42,257 bases of DNA, taken from NCBI RefSeq assembly GCF_000519185.1, contig NZ_JAFA01000012.1, positions 197,139 through 239,395 on the forward strand, read 5' to 3'. The stretch is from Paraburkholderia nodosa DSM 21604. Lineage in GTDB: Bacteria > Pseudomonadota > Gammaproteobacteria > Burkholderiales > Burkholderiaceae. The position numbers and the translations under genes are program-made. The notes beneath the pieces were generated by a model. That model was given only the letters and a program-made list of their open reading frames with translations. It was not told the origin of the DNA and ran no database searches. Of the stretch, positions 23,017 to 31,086 are shown one piece after another; the first letter of the stretch is position 1, and each line of letters opens with the position of its first letter.

Positions 23017-24252
23017 ATGACAACAGGCTTGAATACGGCTGCAAACGGCGCGCTGCCATTGGCGAAACTGATGGTGCTCGACTTCTCGCGTTTCCTGCCG
23101 GCACAGATTTGCACGTGGATGCTCGCGGATTTCGGGGCGCGCGTCATCCGCGTGGAGAACCCGCGCGAGATCGCAAAGCTCGCTGCGGCATTCAACCTCG
23201 CGAGCCTCAGCGACGAGCAACGTGAACGCGCAAAGGCAGCGCAGACGCTCGCCAGGAACAAGGAAAGCATCGTCGTCGACCTCGGGCATCGCGATGCGCT
23301 CGACGTGCTTCGCCCGCTACTGGGCAGCGCCGACGTCGTGGTCGAAGACTATCGTCCCGGCGTGCTGGCGCGGCTTGGCTTTGGCGCGGACGCGCTGCGC
23401 GCATTCAACCCGCGGCTGCACTACTGCTCGGTCAGCTTCGCGGGGCAGACTGGCCCATACCGGAGCCGTCCCGGCCACGATCAGCTCGCGCTCGCGCTGT
23501 CGGGCGTGCTCTCGCGCATCGGGGAGGATGCCGGGCGGCCTTCGTTTCCGAACGTGCCGATCGCCGACGTCGTCACGGGTCTGAATGCGGCGATCGGCGT
23601 GCTCCTGGCGCACGCAGGTGAGCTTCACGACGCGCGGGGGCGCGACATCGACGTATCGATGCTCGAGTCTTCAATGATGTTCGCCAGCTGGTTTCTCGCG
23701 CGTCATCCCGATCCGGCACACGTGCCGCCGCGCGGTGCACACCGTGTCGATTGCGGCATCTGGCGCACGCGCGACGACCGGTTCATTTGCACGACGAATA
23801 TCGAACCGCGCTTCTGGGAGCGATTCTGCCTCGCAATCGGTAGGCCGGACTTCTGCGCGAGGCAGCACGCCAGTGCGCAATGGCACGAGATGCGAGCGGA
23901 AATTGCCCGCGTCATGGCGACCCGGGATCGCCACGAATGGCTCGCAGTGTTCGAGCGCGAGGACGTTCAGGCCGCGGCGGTCAATGAATTCCACGAAGCG
24001 CTCGACGATCCGCATTGCCGCGCGCGCGGCATGGCCATTCCGATACCGCTTGGCGACGCAAATCCGGTCGTCCAGATCGGCAATCCCGTCAAACTCAGCG
24101 GCGCTGCCGTATCGGTACGCCGCTGCAGCGAAGCGCCGGGCGCGTCGACAGTGCCAGTGCTGGAAAATTTCGGATTCACCCCGGAACAGATTGCGGCGTT
24201 CGCGCAAGCCGGAGCGATCGGCACGGTTCGCCCGCTGCATAGAGGAGAATGA
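23017..24252 (+). CDS. CaiB/BaiF family III CoA-transferase, divergent (copy 4 of 6)
   Basis: From ATG 23017 this is a 411-residue protein. GTG 23005 is an alternative, but GGGAG would then be too close. Core blocks are present: LDFSRFLPAQICTWMLADFGARVIRVENP, DYRPGVLARLGFG, and Asp184 in PIADVVTG. It differs from the other five copies: the VEPPxGDPxR segment is replaced by VENPREIAKL plus a charged stretch to about residue 77, and NRxKRS becomes ARNKESIVVDL. This resembles 2-methylacyl-CoA racemase-like members more than formyl-CoA transferases (by eye). It is followed after 3 bp by copy 5, so the two may work as a pair. Confidence 0.88.
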   Translation: MTTGLNTAANGALPLAKLMVLDFSRFLPAQICTWMLADFGARVIRVENPREIAKLAAAFNLASLSDEQRERAKAAQTLARNKESIVVDLGHRDALDVLRPLLGSADVVVEDYRPGVLARLGFGADALRAFNPRLHYCSVSFAGQTGPYRSRPGHDQLALALSGVLSRIGEDAGRPSFPNVPIADVVTGLNAAIGVLLAHAGELHDARGRDIDVSMLESSMMFASWFLARHPDPAHVPPRGAHRVDCGIWRTRDDRFICTTNIEPRFWERFCLAIGRPDFCARQHASAQWHEMRAEIARVMATRDRHEWLAVFEREDVQAAAVNEFHEALDDPHCRARGMAIPIPLGDANPVVQIGNPVKLSGAAVSVRRCSEAPGASTVPVLENFGFTPEQIAAFAQAGAIGTVRPLHRGE

Positions 24253-24255
24253 TTG

Positions 24256-25407
24256 ATGAGTGGCGCACTTGACGGTGTCCGGGTCCTCGATTTCACGCAG
24301 CACGTGAACGGGCCGCTCGGCACCATGTTGCTGGCCGACTTCGGCGCGGACGTCATCAAGGTGGAACCGCCGGAAGGCGATACGATGCGCACGTCGGGCG
24401 ACACGTTCATCGAGGGCGAAAGCGCCTATTTTCTGAGCGTCAATCGCAATAAGCGCAGCATTGCGCTCGATCTGCGCTCGGAAGCCGGCAGGCAGACAGC
24501 ACACGCGCTCGCTAGCCAGGTCGACGTGGTCGTGGAGAACTTCCGTCCCGGTGTGGCCGAGCGGCTCGGAATCGGCTATGAAGCGCTGCAGGCACTGAAT
24601 CCGCGGCTCATCTATTGCTCGAGTTCCGCGTTCGGCCGCGAGGGCGCCGATAGTGCGCGACCGGGCATGGATCCCGTGGTTCAGGCAATGTCGGGGCTCA
24701 TGCAGCTGACCGGCGAGGCCAACGGTGCTCCGCTCAAAACAGGCGCCGCTTTCTCCGACGTGATCACGCCGATGCTATGGACCCTGGGCGTGATGGCGGC
24801 ATTGTATGCACGCGTCGGCACGGGCCGCGGGCAGCGCGTCGAACTGTCGATGCTCGATGCGTCGATCTTTGCGATGGTGCCGCGCGAGGCCTATTTCTTT
24901 GCCACCGGAGAGGCGCCGCAACGGCTCGGCAACAGCCATTGGGAAATGGTGCCGTACAACACGTATCGAACGTCCGATGGACGCCACCTGATGGTGCTCG
25001 CGAATACGGACAAATTCTGGCGCGAGTTCGCAGAGGCGGTCGAAGCGCATGCGTTGCTGGCCGACACCCGGCTCGCGACGAAGCGAGGCCGCATCGAACA
25101 TCGCGCGATCGTCGACGAAGGACTTGGCGCGGCCTTCGCAGCCAAACCGCTGAGCTACTGGAACGAGCGGCTGGCACAGGCCGGCGCGATGTTCGCGCCC
25201 GTGCGGACGTTTTCCGAGGTATTCGGCGACGAGCGGATTCAGCGCGACCTGGTCGCCGAGCTCGACCACCGTGTGGCGGGCAAGATCAAGGTCATCCGCA
25301 ATCCGATCAGACTTTCGGATACGCCCGCGACGCTGCGCCGGCCGCCCCCCGTGCTCGGCGAGCACACCGAGGAAATACTCGCCGAATTCGCGTCGCGAGG
25401 CGCGTAG
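24256..25407 (+). CDS. CaiB/BaiF family III CoA-transferase (copy 5 of 6)
   Basis: This 383-residue protein starts at ATG 24256, with AGAGGAG eight bases upstream; an in-frame TTG lies one codon earlier. Motifs: VLDFTQHVNGPLGTMLLADFGADVIKVEPPEGD, NRNKRSIALDLRSE, VVENFRPGVAERLGIGY, and Asp168 in AFSDVIT. It is most like copy 2 (12773-13966). It directly follows the divergent copy 4, and the last gene of the operon begins 3 bp after its stop. A family III enzyme paired with a second one suggests either a heteromeric transferase or sequential activation and racemisation (inference). Confidence 0.92.
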   Translation: MSGALDGVRVLDFTQHVNGPLGTMLLADFGADVIKVEPPEGDTMRTSGDTFIEGESAYFLSVNRNKRSIALDLRSEAGRQTAHALASQVDVVVENFRPGVAERLGIGYEALQALNPRLIYCSSSAFGREGADSARPGMDPVVQAMSGLMQLTGEANGAPLKTGAAFSDVITPMLWTLGVMAALYARVGTGRGQRVELSMLDASIFAMVPREAYFFATGEAPQRLGNSHWEMVPYNTYRTSDGRHLMVLANTDKFWREFAEAVEAHALLADTRLATKRGRIEHRAIVDEGLGAAFAAKPLSYWNERLAQAGAMFAPVRTFSEVFGDERIQRDLVAELDHRVAGKIKVIRNPIRLSDTPATLRRPPPVLGEHTEEILAEFASRGA

Positions 25408-25410
25408 ACG

Positions 25411-26085
25411 ATGGCGCTGCTCGGCGGGGCAATTATCGTGGCGTGGCTCGACGTTCCGTCTGAGCATGAGCGCGATTTGCTGGACTGGCACAGCCGCGAG
25501 CATTTGCCGGAGCGTCTGGCCATTGACGGCTTTTGCCGCGGGCGGCGCTTTGGCAACCTCGCGTCGGCGTCGCGCATCTTCATCCTGTATGAACTCCGTG
25601 ACCGCGCGGTCCTGTATGACGAAGCGTATCTCGAACGCCTCAATCATCCAACGCCATGGACGCGGCAATCGATGCAGCATTTCCACAACTCGACCCGTGC
25701 CGCGATGCGCATCGATGCGTCGATCGGCAGGGGCATCGGCGCTTACTTGCTCACGGCCCGCTTCGACACGGCTCACGACGACGCACTGCGCGTCTGGTTG
25801 TGCGAGGACCTCGTGCCGGTGCTCGCGCTGCGTCCGGGCATCACGGCGGTGCACCTCGCGACGAAGGACGCCGTGGCGTCCGATATCGACACGGTCGAGC
25901 GCCGTCACTCCGGAACGGCCTCCGAGCCTGCCGCAATCGTGTTGCTCGTCGAAGCGTACAGCGCAGACGTGTTGTCTAAGATTGGGGCTGTGGAACTTGG
26001 CGAGGCACGATTGCAGGCGCTCGGCTATCGTGGGCCGGCTCACTGCGAGATCATGCAACTGCAATATTGCCTGGAAGCCGGGTAG
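25411..26085 (+). CDS. Dimeric alpha-beta barrel (EthD/DUF4286-like) protein, function unknown
   Basis: This 224-residue cytoplasmic protein appears to hold two ferredoxin-like repeats. The first half has IIVAWLDVPSEHERDLLDWHSREHLPERLAIDGFCRGRRF, a pattern seen in small dimeric alpha-beta barrel proteins (WxxREHLPERL...GFxxGRR). The second half (GIGAYLLTARFD...) looks like a diverged repeat. No signal peptide or membrane segment is seen. It ends the 19051 operon, 3 bp after CoA-transferase copy 5. Related domains include EthD, which is needed for a P450 system in ether degradation, but a role here is only a guess. Confidence 0.7.
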   Translation: MALLGGAIIVAWLDVPSEHERDLLDWHSREHLPERLAIDGFCRGRRFGNLASASRIFILYELRDRAVLYDEAYLERLNHPTPWTRQSMQHFHNSTRAAMRIDASIGRGIGAYLLTARFDTAHDDALRVWLCEDLVPVLALRPGITAVHLATKDAVASDIDTVERRHSGTASEPAAIVLLVEAYSADVLSKIGAVELGEARLQALGYRGPAHCEIMQLQYCLEAG

Positions 26086-26113
26086 GACTTCCGCAGGAGC
26101 GCGGCAGAATGCA

Positions 26114-27721
26114 TTAGCGGTTTTGCCGCTGGATGATGTCCGCAGCCTTCAGCGCCAGCATCATGGTAGTGGCCTGGGTGTTGCCGGAGATCATCCGGGG
26201 CATGATCGAAGCGTCGACGACTCGCAGGCGTTCCAGCCGATGAACGGCGAGATCGGCTCCGACCACGCTGAGCCGGTCGCTGCCAGGGCCCATCGAAGCG
26301 CTGCCTGCGAAGTGATAAGCGGTGCGCCCCGTCTCCCGAGCGAACTGAAGCAACGCTTCGTCGGTCTCCACGCGCTCGCCGGGCAGTGTTTCCTGCCGGA
26401 CATACGGCTTCATGCTTTGACTGCGTAGCAGATTCCTCGTGAGCCGGAAGCCGGCCAGCACGACTGCGCGATCACGCTCGTCGGTGAGATAGTTGGGCTG
26501 GATGATCGGCGGGTCGGCGAGCGAGGTGGACACGGCGCGGACATGGCCCGAGCTCTCCGGACGGTGCTGCCAGAATCCGAACGTCATGCCGGCGGTGCTA
26601 TCGAGTTTTCCGCTGTGCACGCGATGGTTGCTCGCTGGCGTGAAGATACCCTGGATGTCCGCGTCGCGAGCGTCATCCGCTGAATTCATGAAGCAGTGCA
26701 TGACGGGCGGCGGCAGTTCGAGAATGCTGACTGCGCCGAGGAAATAGCGTGCAATCTGCAACCCGAGGCGCGGCCATGCGGCATGCTGGTTGATCGAGCG
26801 AAACCCCTGGCCGGCAGCAACGAGCGCACAAAGATAATGGTCGCGCAGATTGCGCCCCACGCCAGGCAGCGCGTTGACGACGGGCACGCCCAGCTGCGCA
26901 AGCCAGTCCGGATCGCCTACGCCTGAGATCTGGAGAAGACGGGCCGTGTTGATCGTCCCCGCGGACAGGATCACCTCGCGGCGCGCTTTCACCGATATCG
27001 GCTTGCCATCCTGAACATAACGTACACCAATGGCTCTCGTGCCGCTGAAGAGAATCCGCTCGGCCAGGGCTTGTGTGACGACGAGCAGGTTGGGGCGCCG
27101 CCTGGCCGGTTCGAGAAATGCCGTCGCGGCGCTTACCCGCCGACGCCTGTGAATCGTGGCCTGCGCAAATGCGACGCCTTTCTGCTCCCGGCCGTTATAG
27201 TCGGGATTGAACGGCAGGCCGCATTCGGCGGCCGCGTCGATGAAAGCGGCGCACGCGGGATCTCGCCAGCGCACGCTTGTGACATTCACGGGACCCGAGC
27301 GGCCACTGTACTCAGGGTCACCGAACGCCCGGCTTTCCAGTGTGCGGAAGAACGGCAAGACCTCGTCATAGCTCCAGCCGGGATTGCCCAATGCGGCCCA
27401 ACCGTCGAAGTCGGCACGTTGTCCGCGAACGTATGCCATGCCGTTCAGCGAAGTCGAGCCGCCCAGCATTTTCCCTTGAACCAGCGGAATCGGCCGGTTG
27501 CCAGTCCAGGTCGCCGGCTCCGTCTGGAATGACCAGGTGCGATGGGTGTCGCCGATCACCCTCGTGAAGCCGGCGGGCACCCGGATCATCAGGTGTTTGT
27601 CCGTCGGCCCGGCTTCGAGGACACACACGCTGACGTCCGGCTGCGCGGAAAGCTGGTTGGCCAATGTGCAGCCTGCCGCTCCCGCGCCGACGATGACATA
27701 GTCGACCTCCAGATCGCTCAC
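26114..27721 (-). CDS. GMC-family FAD oxidoreductase (choline-dehydrogenase-like alcohol dehydrogenase)
   Basis: This 535-residue flavoprotein starts at GTG 27721 with GGAG seven bases upstream. It shows the FAD loop VIVGAGAAGCTLANQLS (GAGAAG 12-17), GKMLGGSTSLNGMAYVRG, the second GMC signature (SAGTINTARLLQISGVGD) and a C-terminal active site. His470 in YHFAGSASMG is the likely catalytic base; the partner Asn/His of the family appears as Gln516 in GNTQATTMM. No signal peptide, so cytoplasmic. Family members oxidise primary alcohols to aldehydes; the aldehyde dehydrogenase at 34198 could take the product (inference). It is the second gene after porin 2, with no room for its own promoter. Confidence 0.92.
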   Translation of the reverse strand: MSDLEVDYVIVGAGAAGCTLANQLSAQPDVSVCVLEAGPTDKHLMIRVPAGFTRVIGDTHRTWSFQTEPATWTGNRPIPLVQGKMLGGSTSLNGMAYVRGQRADFDGWAALGNPGWSYDEVLPFFRTLESRAFGDPEYSGRSGPVNVTSVRWRDPACAAFIDAAAECGLPFNPDYNGREQKGVAFAQATIHRRRRVSAATAFLEPARRRPNLLVVTQALAERILFSGTRAIGVRYVQDGKPISVKARREVILSAGTINTARLLQISGVGDPDWLAQLGVPVVNALPGVGRNLRDHYLCALVAAGQGFRSINQHAAWPRLGLQIARYFLGAVSILELPPPVMHCFMNSADDARDADIQGIFTPASNHRVHSGKLDSTAGMTFGFWQHRPESSGHVRAVSTSLADPPIIQPNYLTDERDRAVVLAGFRLTRNLLRSQSMKPYVRQETLPGERVETDEALLQFARETGRTAYHFAGSASMGPGSDRLSVVGADLAVHRLERLRVVDASIMPRMISGNTQATTMMLALKAADIIQRQNR

Positions 27722-27770
27722 GATGTGTCTCCGATTTCGAATGTCAATTGAGGATGAACCCGGCACGGGC

Positions 27771-29003
27771 CTAGAACTTGTGGCGGATGCCTATACGGGC
27801 CACGACCTGGCTTGACGTATTGGAGGGTGTCAGCGTGACGATGTACGGGACGGCCGCCTGTTTGGTCGAATCGATCCCGGATGCTTTCATGTAGGCGCCC
27901 GTGATGTAGACGTCCGTGCGCTTCGAGAGGAAGTAATCGACGCCCGCGTTGATCGTCTGGTAGGCAGCGCTATCTTTGCCGTCTATCGCGCCACCGCGCA
28001 GATAGTTGTAGGAAGCGCCGAGCAGCAAGGCCGGTCCGACCCAGTATGCGGTATAGACGTTATAGTTGTTGAAGACCGCGTTGCCGGTATAGCCGAACGG
28101 ATTCGTCAGGCTCAGGGTTCCTGAGGGGCCGTAGTTCAGATCTTCGAAACGAATGTTCGAATAGCCGCCGCCCACGATGAACGAGCCGAGCGTGTACTGC
28201 GCGGCGGTCGCGAGGATGTTCAGCGTACGAGCGGAGGCAAAGCCGCCGAAAATCGGGTTCGACTGGACGCCGGTTACCGTACCGAGGTTGTTTCCCGTCG
28301 TCGTACCGTTGGCATTGTTGCCCCAGAATGACTGGTTCGGGTTCTGAATGTGCATGTAGCCTGCGGCCATGCTCAACGAACTGAAGTCGTAGTGGGCGCC
28401 GACCGACCAGATGCTGTTCCTGCCGAATGAGCCGGCTACACCGCCGAGGCTGTAGAGACCGGTGAGCGTGAGCCCCCGGAGATTGGGACTCGTGTACTTG
28501 ATCGCGTTGTTGATTCGCTCGACATCGGCCACGTTGTCGATATCGCCAGGGTGGTCTGCAAATGCGCCCATACCATACGACCCCGCCTGCATCACGCCGA
28601 TTGAATCGACGATCGAGTCATACTGGCGCCCGAATGTGAGGCTACCCCAGGTGTTGCTCGAAAGTCCGACCCAGGCCTGCCGCCCGAAGAATGTCCCGCC
28701 TTGCTGGAACTTGCCGGTGCCCACGTCGAATCCGCTTTCCAGGGCGAAGATCGCCTTGTAGCCGCCGCCGAGATCCTCGTTGCCGCGCAGCCCCCAGCGC
28801 GTCCCCTGCATGACTGAACTGGCCATCATCCACTGGCTCGCTCCGGCACGGCCGTTCGGCGCGCCTGACTGGGCCGTCTGGACGTTGTTGACGTAGTTGA
28901 TCCCTTCGTCGAGAACGCCGTAGAGCGTCACGTTGCTCTGAGCGAACGCTGATGCCCCCGAGGTTAGCGCGAGTGCACCTACCAATGTCTTTGCAAGTTT
29001 CAA
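27771..29003 (-). CDS. Gram-negative outer-membrane porin (porin 2)
   Basis: This 410-residue general porin has a signal peptide at residues 1-21 (KLAKTLVGALALTSGASAFA|QSNV), the QSNVTLYGVLDEGINYVNN mature start and a terminal Phe (IGIRHKF). It starts with TTG at 29003-29001 after AAAGGAGACGAAG, just as porin 1 does; a longer open frame to 29204 has no signal peptide at its start and is not used. It is clearly paralogous to porin 1 along its full length. It is read from the minus arm of module C through a leader of about 180 nt, and is followed by the GMC oxidoreductase. Confidence 0.95.
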   Translation of the reverse strand: MKLAKTLVGALALTSGASAFAQSNVTLYGVLDEGINYVNNVQTAQSGAPNGRAGASQWMMASSVMQGTRWGLRGNEDLGGGYKAIFALESGFDVGTGKFQQGGTFFGRQAWVGLSSNTWGSLTFGRQYDSIVDSIGVMQAGSYGMGAFADHPGDIDNVADVERINNAIKYTSPNLRGLTLTGLYSLGGVAGSFGRNSIWSVGAHYDFSSLSMAAGYMHIQNPNQSFWGNNANGTTTGNNLGTVTGVQSNPIFGGFASARTLNILATAAQYTLGSFIVGGGYSNIRFEDLNYGPSGTLSLTNPFGYTGNAVFNNYNVYTAYWVGPALLLGASYNYLRGGAIDGKDSAAYQTINAGVDYFLSKRTDVYITGAYMKASGIDSTKQAAVPYIVTLTPSNTSSQVVARIGIRHKF

Positions 29004-29189
29004 CTTCGTCTCCTTTATTTGTGTCGTAGCGCCTGGTGGAGTCGTGGCGCCGGTTCGGACTGCGTTCGGTCGCTTCTGGATATCACCGCGGCAGCGTGTC
29101 GGTCTTTTATATTTCGGGCGCCGGACAAAGTGCTTTCCGATTCGCCTTTCGTCGTGTTGCATCAGCCATGCGGGCCAACCGACGCACAC

Positions 29190-29333
29190 AGGATAGCCAC
29201 GCACGTTCGCGCGGCGCCAATACGATTTTCCGATCCAGTCAGACGAAGAATGTTGGTGCGCCAGTCAAGAGGAATATCCTCTCAAACCCTCTGCAAACAG
29301 TATTGGTCGGAAGGAGGGACCGCTTGGTAGATT
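29190..29333. promoter_or_regulatory. Shared divergent promoter module C
   Basis: Minus arm: -10 TATCCT (29195-29190), 19-bp spacer, -35 TTGGCG (29220-29215) within GTATTGG, then 17 nt to TTCTTCGTCT (29250-29241). Plus arm: palindrome AGAGGA-ATA-TCCTCT (29268-29282), 17 nt to GTATTGG (29300-29306), -35 TTGGTC (29303-29308), 19-bp spacer, -10 TAGATT (29328-29333). The -35 elements are 82 bp apart. It occupies the 403-bp gap between porin 2 and the monooxygenase; the rest of the gap holds nothing recognisable. Confidence 0.72.
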
Positions 29334-29406
29334 GCCTCTACATCGAAACGCTGGACGGCCTTTCGGCATTGAGGCAAACGACGCAAGCAAGAGGGAGCTT
29401 TCACTT

Positions 29407-31086
29407 ATGACGAATCAGAACACCGCGGGCCGTACGCCCGTCGTGATCGTTGGGGCAGGGCCGATTGGGCTGTCGCTGGCGGGCGATCTTGGCTGGCGCG
29501 GCGTACCGTGCCTGCTGCTCGAACGCAGCGACGGCACGGTCTTTCAGCCGAAGATGGACATGGTCGGCATTCGCACCATGGAGTTCTGCCGCCGCTGGGG
29601 CATCGCGCAGGACGTGGAGAATGCCGGCTACAACCGCGATTATCCGCAAGATTACGCGTGGGTCTCGCAGCTCCATGGCGGCTACGAATTCGGACGCGAG
29701 CCGTTTCCAACTGTGCGCGACGAACCGAAGCCCGAGCAAAGCCCGCAGAAGCGCGAGCGCTGCCCGCAAAACTTCTTCGACCCCGTTCTCACGCGCTTCG
29801 CGCAGCATAGCGGCCGCGTCGACATCCGGTATCAGACCGAGTATCTCTCCCATGAGGAGCGCGCGGACGGTGTCACCGTGTGCGTGCGCGACCTCGCGAC
29901 CGGCGCCGAACAGAACATCGAGTGTCAATATCTCGTCGGCTGCGACGGCGGCGCGAGCCGCGTGAAAGAGCAACTCGGCATTCGCATGAGTGGCACGCCG
30001 GCATTGACCTACACGACCAACGCCATCATTGAGTGCGAAGGCCTTGAGCAACTGCACGACAAACAGCCGGGCTACCGCTACATTTTCATCGGGCCGGAAG
30101 GCACCTGGAGCACGGTGGTCGCGATCAACGGCCGCAATTGGTGGCGATTCTCGATCGTTGGTGACGCAACGATGCGCACGCTCCAGGAAGAAGAAGTCGC
30201 CGCGGCGTTCCGGTGCGCGGTGGGCCGTGACGATTTCGAGTTTCGCATCGTTTCGCTGATGCCGTGGATCCGCCGGCAACTCGTAGCGGACAACTATGGC
30301 ACGGCGCGCGTGAAGATCGCGGGCGACGCAGCGCACCTGACTTCGCCGACGGGCGGGTTCGGCATGAACATGGGCATTCAGGACTCCGTCGATCTCGGCT
30401 GGAAACTGCAGGCGATGGTCGAAGGTTGGGGCGGCCCGCACCTGCTCGATACCTACGAGTTCGAGCGCCGCCCCGTCGCGATCCGTAACGTGACCGAGGC
30501 GACCAGCAACCTCAAGCTCATGCTCACGCCACGCGAGAACCTGAACGCGAAGGTGTTCGAGCCGGGCGCCGAGGGCGACGCGGCGCGGCGGATCTTCGGC
30601 GATGCGTACACGCAGATGATGAAGCGCGAGTGGTACACGATCGGCATTCATCTGGGCTTCCGCTACGAAGGCTCGTCGATCGTGGTGCCCGACGGCACGC
30701 CCGAACCCGAGGATACGGTCAGTACCTATGTGCAAACCGCACGGCCCGGCCATCGTGCACCGCACGCTTGGCTCGCGCCCGGCCGCTCGACGCTCGATCT
30801 GTTCGGCCGCGCGTTCGTGCTGGTGCGTTTCGATCGCGCTATAGAAACGGCGCCGCTGGAGGCCGCGGCGCGGGCAGCCGGCTTGCCGCTGAAGGTCGAG
30901 GACATCGACGACGCGCAGGTGCACCGCCTGTACGAGCGTGCGCTGGTGCTCGTGCGTCCCGACGGGCACGTCGCATGGCGCGCCGATGCGTTGCCCGACG
31001 ACGTGCAGACGCTCGTCGACATCGTTCGCGGCGTTCATCCGTTGGCCTCTCAGACTGCATCTTGCGAAGAGGCGAGTGCGCGATGA
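29407..31086 (+). CDS. FAD-dependent aromatic hydroxylase (class A flavoprotein monooxygenase)
   Basis: This 559-residue protein starts at ATG 29407 after AGGGAG. It has the dinucleotide-binding GAGPIG (16-21), the DG motif at 180-181 (YLVGCDGGASR) and the GD motif at 306-307 (VKIAGDAAHLTSPTGGFGMNMGIQD). These three motifs define single-component NAD(P)H-dependent aromatic hydroxylases. Its length, including a C-terminal thioredoxin-like part (about 450-540), fits the phenol hydroxylase/3-(3-hydroxyphenyl)propionate hydroxylase group. It is the first gene of the operon from module C and overlaps the FAA hydrolase gene by ATGA. With the bicupin downstream, a product of 2,5-dihydroxybenzoate type is plausible (inference). 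Confidence 0.92.
   Translation: MTNQNTAGRTPVVIVGAGPIGLSLAGDLGWRGVPCLLLERSDGTVFQPKMDMVGIRTMEFCRRWGIAQDVENAGYNRDYPQDYAWVSQLHGGYEFGREPFPTVRDEPKPEQSPQKRERCPQNFFDPVLTRFAQHSGRVDIRYQTEYLSHEERADGVTVCVRDLATGAEQNIECQYLVGCDGGASRVKEQLGIRMSGTPALTYTTNAIIECEGLEQLHDKQPGYRYIFIGPEGTWSTVVAINGRNWWRFSIVGDATMRTLQEEEVAAAFRCAVGRDDFEFRIVSLMPWIRRQLVADNYGTARVKIAGDAAHLTSPTGGFGMNMGIQDSVDLGWKLQAMVEGWGGPHLLDTYEFERRPVAIRNVTEATSNLKLMLTPRENLNAKVFEPGAEGDAARRIFGDAYTQMMKREWYTIGIHLGFRYEGSSIVVPDGTPEPEDTVSTYVQTARPGHRAPHAWLAPGRSTLDLFGRAFVLVRFDRAIETAPLEAAARAAGLPLKVEDIDDAQVHRLYERALVLVRPDGHVAWRADALPDDVQTLVDIVRGVHPLASQTASCEEASAR

Noticed and set aside
29004..29204. N-terminal extension of porin 2 by 67 residues
   Set aside because: The frame stays open, but the extension covers the leader and has no signal peptide, whereas TTG 29003 has a strong ribosome-binding site and starts a proper signal peptide.
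29401..31038. Open frame of 545 codons on the minus strand
   Set aside because: It is antisense to the flavin monooxygenase with its three FAD motifs; no recognisable domain or start signal.
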